A DNA stretch of 64,000 nucleotides from Echinicola vietnamensis DSM 17526 (GTDB lineage Bacteria; Bacteroidota; Bacteroidia; Cytophagales; Cyclobacteriaceae). The stretch's first letter is position 1, and each line of letters starts with the position of its first letter. Of the stretch, positions 1-8,808 are shown one piece after another. Made by a program: the position numbers and the translations under genes. The stretch covers positions 4,943,501-5,007,500 of the forward strand of contig NC_019904.1 in assembly GCF_000325705.1 (NCBI RefSeq). Direction: 5' to 3'. The notes below the pieces were generated by a model that did not search any database, was not told the origin of the DNA, and saw nothing but the letters and a program-made list of their open reading frames with translations.

Positions 1-1150
1 GTATTTTCTCCAACATTGGGCTTTTCGGTGCCATCTCCTTATGGTATTTAACGTCTCTTCCTTTATAAAAACCGAAGTAGATCAAAATTCCGGACACTAT
101 AAAAAATGCAATATTTAGGAAGAAGGTGTAGTCAATCTTAAAATGATCGCTCTCGGTAATGCTTTTTCCCGAACTATCCGGTAAGAAGTCTAAAAAGCTG
201 AAGCCATAGTGCAAGAGTAAGGCTGTGACAATAAGTGAAGTAAACAATAGAAAGAGTATGAACAATGACATCTTCCACCCATAGTACTTGGCATTGATCC
301 TGAGTACCGGGAAGACGATGAGGTCGCTAAAAATAAAGGCCATGACTCCTGCAAAGCTTACTCCCTTGCCAAACAACAATGCCGCCAATGGAATGTTTCC
401 CATGGAGCCTATAAAGGTTAGAAACGCAGCTACAGGTCCCACAATGACATGTTCCAGAAGGGTAAAAAAACCAAAAGTGTTTTGGCCTTCACCAGTATTA
501 ATAAAAAGTGTCTGAAAAAAGCTGTCCGGTACAAAAGCCGAAACAATGCCCGCAATCGTAAAGCCCAAGGTCACGTCTTTCCATACCATCTTCCACTCCA
601 TGGCATATTGTTTGCCTACTTTTGCCCAGTTTTTTTTGGATTGGACCTTTTCCTTAAAGGAGGATGATTCCGCCTGCTTGTCAGAGGAGCTGTCGAGGTT
701 CTTCCTTGCCTTTTCAATTAGCCCGTTGGGCTTGATCAGGCGAATCAGCAACCAACTGCAAAGGATCAACAAAATCCCTCCGACATACTCTCCGACTACA
801 AATTGCCAGCCCAGGAAAATCGATATGATAATTCCCAGCTCAATCACCAAGTTGGTCGACGCCAATAAAAAAGCAATAGAAGAAGCAAAACTTGCTCCCT
901 TCTGGAAAAGGGATTTGGAGGTGGCCAATGCGGAGAAACTGCACGAACTGCTGATAAAACCGAAGAAGGTACCTAACAGTATACTTTTAGCCTTGGCATC
1001 GCCCATGGTTTCCTGCATACGCTTCTCTGTAACAAAGATTTGTATAAATGAACTTACAGCATAACCTAGGATAAAAGCCCACAGTGCCATCCAGAAAAAA
1101 CCGGTACTGGTATACGCCGCTTCACCCCATTGTTTTAGAAAGTTGTCCAT
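1..1150 (-). CDS. Permease of the ArsP/UPF0718 (SO_0444-like) family, 3' end outside window
   Basis: This inner-membrane protein starts at 1150 (MDNFLKQWGEAA) and stays open to the left edge, so about 383 residues are seen and the end is missing. It has many hydrophobic segments in two blocks, separated by a charged cytoplasmic loop near residues 145-175 (KARKNLDSSSDK). The first block has the segment ISSSCSFSALA, a Ser/Cys-rich turn typical of the permease family PF03773. Members near copper genes are often named Cu/Zn efflux permeases. The gene begins 17 nt after the multicopper oxidase stop codon, so both are probably in one operon. The exact substrate is inferred from context only. Confidence 0.8.
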   Translation of the reverse strand, partial: MDNFLKQWGEAAYTSTGFFWMALWAFILGYAVSSFIQIFVTEKRMQETMGDAKAKSILLGTFFGFISSSCSFSALATSKSLFQKGASFASSIAFLLASTNLVIELGIIISIFLGWQFVVGEYVGGILLILCSWLLIRLIKPNGLIEKARKNLDSSSDKQAESSSFKEKVQSKKNWAKVGKQYAMEWKMVWKDVTLGFTIAGIVSAFVPDSFFQTLFINTGEGQNTFGFFTLLEHVIVGPVAAFLTFIGSMGNIPLAALLFGKGVSFAGVMAFIFSDLIVFPVLRINAKYYGWKMSLFILFLLFTSLIVTALLLHYGFSFLDFLPDSSGKSITESDHFKIDYTFFLNIAFFIVSGILIYFGFYKGRDVKYHKEMAPKSPMLEKI

Positions 1151-1167
1151 ATTGATTTTATTTAGTG

Positions 1168-3534
1168 TTAAAATCTGACAGATAGTCCGCCTCCCCCACC
1201 AAAGCGGTTATCATAACCGGCCATCAATGAAAAATTTTTGGATAACAGGAATTCTCCGCCTGCATTCCAAACAATTTCCTGAGTATAGTTAGTATTACCT
1301 TCCAGGGTATTGACCCAACCCGCATCAAATTGGTATTCATAATAACCAAAAACGGAAAACCTGGGGAAGAGCATCAAAGATCGTCCGATTCCAATTCTTG
1401 GTCTTAATTCATTGTCAATTCTAATATCGACATCAAACATATACGGAGTAAACCATCGGATACCGGCTACTGCTGTGGTATTGATATCATCCAAACTATT
1501 TTGAGTGGTATTTTCAACATTTACTCCCCCAAATACACGCAGATAGTCATACATATAATATTCATAAGAAAACTCTGCTTCAAAGTTTTTATTCCAACCA
1601 TACTCTATTGCCAGATTAAATTGGTTGCGAATGTTTGAGGATACTATATTAAATGCACCGGTATGGGTAGCGAGGTCTGCCATTCCCCAATTATAAAATT
1701 TATTGGTTTCATGCACCAGGTTAGAAACAGGATAGGGCTCCATTCTCTTATCTCTTGGGGTATCATAGCTCACCACTCGTGCCATACCTCCCATCATATG
1801 ATAAAGGATGTGGCAATGAAAAAACCAGTCTCCATATTCATTACCATAGAATTCGATGGTTACTTTTTGCATTGGGGGCACATTAACAGTGTGTTTCAAA
1901 GGTGAGTAGTCTCCATTCTCATTAATTACCCTGAAAAAATGCCCATGCAGGTGCATGGGATGGTGCATCATGGTGAGGTTGTTGAAAGTAATTCTCGTTA
2001 CTTCACCCTCATTAATTTTAATCTTGTCTGTTTCAGCAAGGGGGATTCCGTTTAAGCTCCATACATATCGACTCATATTTCCTGTCAGGTTCAGCAAAAT
2101 ATCTCGTACCGGAATATCCTCATTATAGGTGGTTTTATCCGGAGATTTCAAATAGTCATAATTGTACTCAGAAAACATATCCATCCCTTCCATTTGCATT
2201 TTGGAACCGTCATCTTTACTCTTAGCTTTCTTTCCCTGCATCTCCATACCAGCCATATTTTTATTTTGGGTATTACCATGTTCTTCATGCTTCATATCCA
2301 TGTTATGATGTTCAGTCATCCCTGAGTCGCTCTGGTTCATATCCATTCCGCTCATTAATTCATCCATCTGCATTCCCCACCTTTTCATCATTTTCTCCGG
2401 CTCATCTTTTTTTGGCCTAAACTTTAATGCAGGTGCCCCCATCCTCATATCCATTTTTGACATCTGCATCATCATACCAATTTTATCTGGGCGGGGCACT
2501 GGCGGTGCCGAAAGGACATCACCGTTTCCTAAAAAAGCCGATGCAGTCCCTGATCCATCCTGGGCTGTAATCCGGAATTCCATCTTACTTTTTTTTGGAA
2601 TAGTAACAATAAAATCATAAGTCTCTGCTATAGCAATAAAGGTTTTGTTATGTTCGATAGGTACCACATTTAAGCCATCTGCAGACACTATTGTAGGGTT
2701 TCCTCCTCCAAAGGTCATCCAAAATGAGGTAGAAGCTGCCCCATTTATAATCCGCAGCCTAACTTTTTCACCGGATTTGAAATCCGGGTAATCTTGCCTC
2801 TTTTCCCCATTTACAAGGAATGTAGGGTAATAAATATCGGCAATATCAGCGCCCTCCATTCTTTGTCGCCAAAACTCGAGCTGTGCACCCAGTGCACCCC
2901 GTGCAATAACCTGATTAAGGGGTGTGGCCGTTCCTTTTCTCCAGTTGTACCATTCAGTACCTCTTTTTAAAAACCGTAGTACGTCCATGGGTTTTTCATT
3001 GGTCCAATCCGAAAGGACCATCACCAATTCTTTATCATATTCAAGCACTTTTTCTTTCGGTTCGATCACGATAGAACCGTAAACGCCACTTTGTTCCTGT
3101 AGCATGGTATGTGAATGATACCAATAAGTGCCTGATTGTTTGATCGGAAATTCATATTTCAGGGTTTTCCCAGGTTGAATAGGCGGTGTGGTGAGATAAG
3201 GAACACCGTCATAAAAATTGGGAAGCAACAGCCCATGCCAATGAACAGAAGTTTCTTCCCTCATCTCATTCTTTACGTAAATTACTGCATATTCCCCTTC
3301 TGTAAAACGTAAGGTAGGGCCCGGAATCCCTCCATCAATGGTCATCCCCATCACCTCCTTCCCTGCTTTACTTACTTTTTCTTCCCTCAGGGTGATGGTA
3401 TACTCTCTGACAGGTAGGTTTTGTGAGTTTCCTTCTACAGACTTCTCCATAAGGCTTTGTCCCCTGACAGAGAAGAATGAAATAGTTATGAAAAATAAAA
3501 TAATATATGGTTTAATCGCATAGCTATTCATCAT
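1168..3534 (-). CDS. Multicopper oxidase (CopA-like) fused to a C-terminal CopB-like beta-barrel domain
   Basis: This protein of 788 residues probably oxidises Cu(I) and sequesters copper outside the cytoplasm. A signal peptide covers about residues 1-25. Copper-ligand motifs are HWH (98-100) and YHSH (139-142) in the first cupredoxin domain, and HPMHLHGHFF plus HCHILYH in the last one near 530-580. Between them lies a Met/His-rich stretch (about 355-465, many MxM and HxxM), a typical copper sponge. From about residue 610 the sequence changes to alternating aromatic/polar beta-strands ending in SVRF, resembling CopB outer-membrane proteins. CopA and CopB are separate proteins in Proteobacteria, so this is a fusion. 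The downstream permease gene follows after 17 nt. Confidence 0.9.
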   Translation of the reverse strand: MMNSYAIKPYIILFFITISFFSVRGQSLMEKSVEGNSQNLPVREYTITLREEKVSKAGKEVMGMTIDGGIPGPTLRFTEGEYAVIYVKNEMREETSVHWHGLLLPNFYDGVPYLTTPPIQPGKTLKYEFPIKQSGTYWYHSHTMLQEQSGVYGSIVIEPKEKVLEYDKELVMVLSDWTNEKPMDVLRFLKRGTEWYNWRKGTATPLNQVIARGALGAQLEFWRQRMEGADIADIYYPTFLVNGEKRQDYPDFKSGEKVRLRIINGAASTSFWMTFGGGNPTIVSADGLNVVPIEHNKTFIAIAETYDFIVTIPKKSKMEFRITAQDGSGTASAFLGNGDVLSAPPVPRPDKIGMMMQMSKMDMRMGAPALKFRPKKDEPEKMMKRWGMQMDELMSGMDMNQSDSGMTEHHNMDMKHEEHGNTQNKNMAGMEMQGKKAKSKDDGSKMQMEGMDMFSEYNYDYLKSPDKTTYNEDIPVRDILLNLTGNMSRYVWSLNGIPLAETDKIKINEGEVTRITFNNLTMMHHPMHLHGHFFRVINENGDYSPLKHTVNVPPMQKVTIEFYGNEYGDWFFHCHILYHMMGGMARVVSYDTPRDKRMEPYPVSNLVHETNKFYNWGMADLATHTGAFNIVSSNIRNQFNLAIEYGWNKNFEAEFSYEYYMYDYLRVFGGVNVENTTQNSLDDINTTAVAGIRWFTPYMFDVDIRIDNELRPRIGIGRSLMLFPRFSVFGYYEYQFDAGWVNTLEGNTNYTQEIVWNAGGEFLLSKNFSLMAGYDNRFGGGGGLSVRF

Positions 3535-3785
3535 TGGTTGCTTTTAAGGTGGAAGTTTCAAAGGCTAATTTAAACTACATCTATGCTGTTCTTTCCAATC
3601 TGATCTAGCACTAAGATCCTTTACTAAAATAGTATAACTGACTATTTACCATTATGCACATTTAAGGTACTAAATTCCCTTGATGAAATTGTCCGATTTT
3701 TTCTAAATCAGTTAAACAGGTGATGATGGATTCAAACTTAGGGGATATGGTGAACCAACTTTACAAATTATTTTTTTTTGGTTTT

Positions 3786-3813
3786 CAGGGCTGTGTACAT
3801 TCCCACAGCCCTG
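3786..3813. other. Strong stem-loop downstream of the lipoprotein gene
   Basis: A perfect 10-bp stem (CAGGGCTGTG with CACAGCCCTG) with an 8-nt loop lies 9 nt after the stop codon of the lipoprotein gene at 3822. On the minus strand it is followed by an A-rich run rather than a T run, so it is not a textbook intrinsic terminator. It may protect or process the 3' end of the efflux operon transcript. Confidence 0.55.
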
Positions 3814-3821
3814 AGTATAAT

Positions 3822-4583
3822 TTATTCATCTTCAAGCACGGCTGTCTCGATGGAACCGATCTGAATCTTACCCTTGCCGTCAACCATTATCCCCACAAAC
3901 CCATTGGCCATTTTATCACCATGTCCATGAGTAACGGTCTTTTCATCAACATAACCTTTAAAATGGGTTCCTGCTGCCGTTACCTTTAGCGACATCCAGT
4001 CATTGCCGGAATCAAAGTCACCTTCATCAAATACATCTTCCTGCCCGTTTACCACTCTTCCCAGTTTCATGTTTTGGCCTTTTATGGCTATAAAATCATA
4101 ACTGGTAAGGTCTTTGGCATGATGTATCAAGCTGATGGTACCTGTAAAGTCAAGCTTTTTCAATTTTACGATCATGCCCACATTCCCATATTGATTATGG
4201 AAAACAAAGGCAGCTGGCGTGCCATCGGAATCTAGTTCAAGAACCTGTTCACCATCAACTTCTTTTACAACCGGATTGATATTTTCCAAATTTCCTGTAA
4301 TAAAATGAAAGTCTGATTTTATAAGATCTATTCCATTTCCACTTGGGGTCCAGGTCTTATTTTGTCCCATTTTCATTTCAGCATGAGTACCATGACCATT
4401 ACCTGATGTTTCCCCATGTGAATGTGTCTCTTCTTTTTGATGATGACCCTTTTCCTTCATTTCTAAGTGTTCCTGTCCCTCAGCCTCGGCTTGTTCACTT
4501 TTTTTATCCTGTGAACAAGATGTAATGCCTATCATTACCGAAAGCAAGGCGCCTGAAAAAAATAATCTTGTATTATTATTCAT
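3822..4583 (-). CDS. Metal-operon lipoprotein, His-rich N-terminus, LamG-like domain
   Basis: This predicted lipoprotein of 253 residues has the signal and lipobox ISSMIGITSCS-like end (cysteine near residue 23). It is followed by a His/Glu/Lys-rich segment (about 25-75, repeated HxH and HGxxH) that could bind copper or zinc. The rest (about 85-250) looks like a beta-sandwich of the DUF1080/LamG type, with pieces such as VFHNQYGNVGMIVKLKKL and GIMVDGKGKIQIGSI. No catalytic residues were recognised. It is the last gene of the CusCBA-DUF3347-DUF2231 operon, 26 nt after the DUF2231 gene, and a stem-loop follows. A role as outer-leaflet metal buffer is inferred. Confidence 0.7.
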   Translation of the reverse strand: MNNNTRLFFSGALLSVMIGITSCSQDKKSEQAEAEGQEHLEMKEKGHHQKEETHSHGETSGNGHGTHAEMKMGQNKTWTPSGNGIDLIKSDFHFITGNLENINPVVKEVDGEQVLELDSDGTPAAFVFHNQYGNVGMIVKLKKLDFTGTISLIHHAKDLTSYDFIAIKGQNMKLGRVVNGQEDVFDEGDFDSGNDWMSLKVTAAGTHFKGYVDEKTVTHGHGDKMANGFVGIMVDGKGKIQIGSIETAVLEDE

Positions 4584-4609
4584 GACTTTAAATTTTTGTT
4601 TGTTTAATT

Positions 4610-5065
4610 TTATTTTTTAGTTCCTACACCATATTTATATACCAGTTTGCCTCCAAGATCCGCAGTTTTAGTCACCATACCCATACCTGCCAATCCCAGT
4701 ATGAAAAGAAGAACAGCCAACCACCTGTTCCTGTCCCTCTGTATCCAAAAAAGAACAAGACGGATTATCGCATAAGCCGAAAGAAAGTAAAAAGTATACC
4801 TCCCCCAATCAGAATGGTTTCCTGCAGTTATTTCTCCCTGCATGGGTACAGAAACCATATCTATCGCCTGTGTTCCACTTAGATAAGCCGCAAAACCTCC
4901 TAGTGCTCCCATAGTATATAAAGTGACCGTCATATTCCTGATCCAGCTTTTGGAGCAGAATAATAAAATCAGGTCAGCAATGACGGCCACAGACCACAAC
5001 ACTATCGGGAAATGGATGATCATTGGATGAATGTTGGGTGCCCATTCGGGCCACAAAACCTCCAT
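4610..5065 (-). CDS. DUF2231-type inner-membrane protein
   Basis: This small membrane protein of 151 residues has four hydrophobic helices. The first region, NIHPMIIHFPIVLW, is the hallmark of the DUF2231 family, where the conserved histidines could bind heme or metal. Helix 2 follows WIRNMTVTLYTMGALGG and helices 3 and 4 lie at about 90-135. It is packed tightly in the efflux operon: 6 nt after the DUF3347 gene and 26 nt before the lipoprotein gene. Family members often occur in copper and respiration gene clusters of Bacteroidota. Its molecular role is unknown. Confidence 0.75.
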   Translation of the reverse strand: MEVLWPEWAPNIHPMIIHFPIVLWSVAVIADLILLFCSKSWIRNMTVTLYTMGALGGFAAYLSGTQAIDMVSVPMQGEITAGNHSDWGRYTFYFLSAYAIIRLVLFWIQRDRNRWLAVLLFILGLAGMGMVTKTADLGGKLVYKYGVGTKK

Positions 5066-5071
5066 AGTTTC

Positions 5072-5602
5072 TTATTTGATCGTTTCCTTCACACTCCCAC
5101 ATTTCAGCATTTTATCGCCAAAATATGGATTCTTGATTTCCCTTTGGCTTGATAGCCAATAAGCACCGGTATTTCCATTGGCCATCGGGCAGTAATCCAG
5201 GTATACCTCACCCTTTGAAGGAGCATTTGCTTTAACCAAAACGGCCATTTCTTTACTCAATGAGGCAAAGGCTTTCCGTTGGTCATCGAGATTGGAAGCT
5301 GAGGCTATTTTACCTGCTTCCTCCTGCACTGTTTTCGCATCCTTTACAGATTCTAAAGACTGTTTAAGCTTCTCCGCAGCCTTTTGGACTTCTCCGGACT
5401 GTGACGCTACTAGAGCATCTTTAAGGGCTATATAATGGCTATAGGTACTTCCCACCTCTTTGTTTTTAAACACAGGTTCTATGTGTTGGGCCATTTTTTT
5501 CTTATCTCCATGATTGCTATGGTCATGTTGTGCATAAACCCCAAGGCTGATTAAAGCCATTACCGCTACCAGCAGCGCTTTTTTACTCATTACATTTTTC
5601 AT
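5072..5602 (-). CDS. Stand-alone DUF3347 periplasmic protein
   Basis: This secreted protein of 176 residues has a signal peptide ending near VYAQ (residue 25), followed by a His-rich start (HDHSNHGD). The remainder is one DUF3347 domain: helices around YSHYIALKDALVASQ and a C-terminal block with CPMANGNTGAYWLSS and MLKCGSVKETIK. Two cysteines in the C-terminal block may bind metal. The same domain forms the C-terminus of the neighbouring CusB-like adaptor, with near-identical end motifs (CPMADNN, MLTCGEVKSTIK). It likely works as a soluble partner or copper chaperone for the efflux pump. Confidence 0.8.
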   Translation of the reverse strand: MKNVMSKKALLVAVMALISLGVYAQHDHSNHGDKKKMAQHIEPVFKNKEVGSTYSHYIALKDALVASQSGEVQKAAEKLKQSLESVKDAKTVQEEAGKIASASNLDDQRKAFASLSKEMAVLVKANAPSKGEVYLDYCPMANGNTGAYWLSSQREIKNPYFGDKMLKCGSVKETIK

Positions 5603-5613
5603 TTTGTTGATTT

Positions 5614-5745
5614 TTATAGGTTAAACATTTGTAGTAGGGCTATACCGACCACTATAAGGATTACTATTCCCCATATGATCCGAAAAGCCCATATTTTTAA
5701 TTTTGAGGGAGGATTTTCATCCCCCGTTTTGCAACATTCCTTCAT
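5614..5745 (-). CDS. 43-residue single-pass membrane protein coupled to the CusB gene
   Basis: The frame begins MKECCKTGDENPPSKLKIWA and ends LLQMFNL. The ATG (5743-5745) overlaps the TGA stop of the CusB-like gene (5742-5744) as ATGA, which suggests translational coupling. The N-terminus carries a CC pair and the C-terminal half is one hydrophobic helix (IIWGIVILIVVGIALL). It looks like a small membrane accessory with a cytoplasmic metal-binding Cys pair, a pattern seen in small subunits of transporters. I know no named family for it. Confidence 0.6.
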   Translation of the reverse strand: MKECCKTGDENPPSKLKIWAFRIIWGIVILIVVGIALLQMFNL

Positions 5746-7559
5746 TTGATGGTTGATTTCACCTCACCACAAGTGAGCATGGCCTCTCCGAAATACGGAT
5801 TGCGAATCTCCTTTTCGGTGCTGAGCCAAGTGGCTCCTCTATTATTGTCAGCCATGGGACAGAACTGGACATGGAGCGTTTTCTCAAAGGGATTAAAAGC
5901 CCTGGTCAAATCAATCATCCCCTCAGACACCTGTTGAAATGCTTTACGCACGGCCACTAAGTCTTTCATGTGCGGTACATGTTGTATAGCATTTTTTAAA
6001 TTACCGCTATAGTTCATCCAGGCATTATGTGATTCTCCGGTAAATACGGACATGTTTACTGCATCTAGTTTTCCTTTCAACTCATTCGCAGCGTTCTGCG
6101 CCCCAGACAAATTATCAGCCACTAGTGCCTCTTTAAAATTCAGGTATGGTTCATAAAGGGGTTTTAGCGCATCTTTGGCCTTTTGGTTGATTGCTATCGG
6201 TTTAACTTCTTTTTGCTTCCCAGGTACTGAGCTTGAAGAAGAAGCCAGCATCTCCATGTCTCCCTGCCCGTCCGGCAAGTGGGCGTGATTGTGCCCGGTC
6301 ATGGTGGGACCGCCTTCAGGATTCATCATGCTGGGTTTCCCCACTAGCTGCGCAGCTGCGTCTATACTGAAGGTACCATTCACGGCTATTTCCTCCCCTT
6401 CTTGTAGTCCACTCTCCACTATAAAGCTGTCGCCTAAACCAGGTCCCAACATTACCTCCCGCATGATAAAATTCACGCCACTTCCAGAAGTGTTTTTCAC
6501 GTATACCACAGAACGCTTCCCCGTCCACATAACGGCGGTTTTCGGAATGACAACAGTGTTTGCCTTATTAGGCAGCATTGCTTCCACTGTCCCTGATACA
6601 AACATTTCAGGTTTTAGTTGATTGTCATTGTTGCGCACTTCCACCCGCGCCTTTGCTACCCTGGTCTTTGGATCAATTACAGGATCTAAAAAGCTTATCT
6701 TGCCTTCAAACGTTTGGCCCGGCAATGATTGAACGGTAAACCGCACCTGATCTCCCTTACTTATCCAGGACATTTCCGACTCGTACACATCAAACAGCAC
6801 CCATACACGGGATAAATTGGCAATCTCATAAACAGGCTCTCCTCGTTTGATGTAGTCACCCACGATGACATTTTTATTCAACACATACCCTGAAATGTCT
6901 GCTGTGATGGGAAAATCATCGGAAGGACTTCCCCTTTCTAATATTTTATCTATCTGACCGTCCGAAAGCTTCCAGTTTTTAAGTTTTGTCCGAGCCGATT
7001 TAAATAATTGTGGCTGCGTCTCTTTGATCTTCTGCGCTTCAAACAATTCTTCCTGGGCAGTCACTAATTCGGGGGAATAGATATAGGCAATTACCTGCCC
7101 CTTATTCACATATTCACCTGTGAAGCTGACATTGAGCCGTTCAATCCTCCCTGAAATATGACTGGATTGAGAAGAAACTAGCCGCTCATCTTCCTGCACC
7201 TTACCGTTCAGTCTAACTGTTTTCACCGGATCCATAGTACCTACTGCGGAAGTTGTAATATTCGCCAGTTGCATCGCTGTCGGTGACATGCTGATGGCCA
7301 TAGGATCAAGTACCTCATTTTGATCTTCTTCCAATGGGATCAAGTCCATTCCGCAAATGGGGCAATCCCCAGGTTCGCTCTGTTTGATCTGAGGGTGCAT
7401 GGAACAGGTCCATACCGTTTCCCCAGCTTCCTCAGCAGTGTGTTGGTGTTCCTTATCCCTGTTGTTTTCAGACGAACCTCCAAAAATAAGCCAGCCGAGT
7501 AGCACGCCCGCCACCAGGGTGGACAGTGCAATGAGTATTATTCTTTTATCCGTATTCAT
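5742..7559 (-). CDS. CusB-like periplasmic adaptor of heavy-metal RND efflux, with HMBD and DUF3347 domains
   Basis: This membrane-fusion protein of 605 residues joins the RND pump to the outer-membrane channel. An N-terminal membrane anchor spans about 7-26. A heavy-metal-binding domain follows (about 48-77: TCSMHPQI, GDCPICGMDLIPL). The adaptor core (about 110-400) has the lipoyl/hairpin region and beta-barrel (VRLNGKVQEDERLV, VSFTGEYVNKGQVIAYIYSPEL). After a His-rich linker comes a C-terminal DUF3347 domain (about 455-605), making it longer than the usual ~400-residue adaptors. The gene ends 4 nt inside the next small gene and begins 1 nt after the TolC-like gene. Confidence 0.92.
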   Translation of the reverse strand: MNTDKRIILIALSTLVAGVLLGWLIFGGSSENNRDKEHQHTAEEAGETVWTCSMHPQIKQSEPGDCPICGMDLIPLEEDQNEVLDPMAISMSPTAMQLANITTSAVGTMDPVKTVRLNGKVQEDERLVSSQSSHISGRIERLNVSFTGEYVNKGQVIAYIYSPELVTAQEELFEAQKIKETQPQLFKSARTKLKNWKLSDGQIDKILERGSPSDDFPITADISGYVLNKNVIVGDYIKRGEPVYEIANLSRVWVLFDVYESEMSWISKGDQVRFTVQSLPGQTFEGKISFLDPVIDPKTRVAKARVEVRNNDNQLKPEMFVSGTVEAMLPNKANTVVIPKTAVMWTGKRSVVYVKNTSGSGVNFIMREVMLGPGLGDSFIVESGLQEGEEIAVNGTFSIDAAAQLVGKPSMMNPEGGPTMTGHNHAHLPDGQGDMEMLASSSSSVPGKQKEVKPIAINQKAKDALKPLYEPYLNFKEALVADNLSGAQNAANELKGKLDAVNMSVFTGESHNAWMNYSGNLKNAIQHVPHMKDLVAVRKAFQQVSEGMIDLTRAFNPFEKTLHVQFCPMADNNRGATWLSTEKEIRNPYFGEAMLTCGEVKSTIK

Positions 7560-7560
7560 C

Positions 7561-8808
7561 TTAGTAGTTTTTTGCAGTTAAGTAATGTAGTTTGGCTAAG
7601 GCAATGTGAAACTGGATTTCTGCCGTAGCTTTCATCTTTTCATATTTGAGCAGCTGCTGTTGCATACGCAGCACTTCTTCAAATTCCTTTCCTGAATTAC
7701 CATAAGCGGTAAAAAGCAGGTTGAGTGCTTGATCGGTTTCCTGAATTTGTTGACCGTATAAGGCAAGTAATTCTTGTTGCTGTTGCATCTCAAACCAGGC
7801 CATATCATAGCCGGAAGTGAGTGTATTGGCATAGTCTTCCTTTTGGAGTGCATAGCTCTTTTGTATGAGTTTCGCCTCTTTCACCGCTGCTTTGTATTTA
7901 CCTCTGAAAAGGGGAATGCTTACAGATACCATCGGCATTAGGGCATTTTTGCCATTGTCGTGTGGAGCAGCCATGCCAGAAGCCAGATCGGTACGCTCTC
8001 CGATCATTACATAATCCAGTCCTAACCCGAATTTTGGAAGCCCTTGCTTATGTGCTACCTCTTCACTTGCCTCACTGGATGCAATTTTTAAATCCAGTTC
8101 TTCCAGTACAGGGTTGTTCAGCAACAAAGAGTCCTTCCTGAAGGTTGTTGGTAAAGGTTGAATTATAAGGGAATCCCGGACAGTAATCAATGCATCTTCC
8201 TTTCTGTTAAGCAGTTTATTAAACCTTGTCACCAGCGGTTTTTCCTTATCTTCCAGAATACTCAGATTGGTCACGGCATCTTTCAACATGATATCCACTC
8301 TTAGCACATCGACCATAGTACCCGTACCATTTTCAAATTTCTTGTTGGCAATGGTCTTATAGGATTCCAGAATTTCTATATTCTCACGTTCAATCTCTTT
8401 CCATTGATTGAGTTCATAAAGCGGATAATAGGCTGCCTCCACCTGATAATACAATAGGTTCCTGGCATCCAGAAAAGACTGGTATTTAGCTTCAGCCATC
8501 AAAGCTGCAGCATTACCCTGTGCTTTCAATGTACCAAACCAGGGAAACATCTGTGTTAAAGAAAACCTGGCCCTTTGAGGTCCCACCCTGGTTTCCACAG
8601 GCGATATGAAATAGCCAAAAGAGAAACTAGGATCAGACAAGGTATTTACCTGCTCCACTTTCTGGATGGCTGCTTCAAAAGCCGCGTATTTTGCCTGTAG
8701 ACCAGGATTATTCTTGGCCGCTATTTCAAAATAATCCTCAGGAGCCTGTGCAAAGCCTATTCCGCTCCCGAGAAATAGAAGGATGAGGACATTTATAATT
8801 ACTTTCAT
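7561..8808 (-). CDS. TolC/CusC-like outer-membrane efflux protein
   Basis: This outer-membrane channel of 415 residues has a signal peptide ending near GIGFAQ and two OEP domains with long amphipathic helices, including NPGLQAKYAAFEAA near the start and the repeat-like helix TAYGNSGKEFEEVLRMQQQLL near the end. Its length is normal for Bacteroidota CusC homologues. The start codon overlaps the stop of the CusA gene (ATGA, 8805-8808) and the stop lies 1 nt before the CusB start. It therefore completes a CusCBA-type copper or silver efflux machine across the envelope. Confidence 0.9.
   Translation of the reverse strand: MKVIINVLILLFLGSGIGFAQAPEDYFEIAAKNNPGLQAKYAAFEAAIQKVEQVNTLSDPSFSFGYFISPVETRVGPQRARFSLTQMFPWFGTLKAQGNAAALMAEAKYQSFLDARNLLYYQVEAAYYPLYELNQWKEIERENIEILESYKTIANKKFENGTGTMVDVLRVDIMLKDAVTNLSILEDKEKPLVTRFNKLLNRKEDALITVRDSLIIQPLPTTFRKDSLLLNNPVLEELDLKIASSEASEEVAHKQGLPKFGLGLDYVMIGERTDLASGMAAPHDNGKNALMPMVSVSIPLFRGKYKAAVKEAKLIQKSYALQKEDYANTLTSGYDMAWFEMQQQQELLALYGQQIQETDQALNLLFTAYGNSGKEFEEVLRMQQQLLKYEKMKATAEIQFHIALAKLHYLTAKNY

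Noticed and set aside
3786..3813. Intrinsic terminator of the efflux operon
   Set aside because: The stem is perfect but the following minus-strand bases are A-rich, not T-rich; reported as a stem-loop only.
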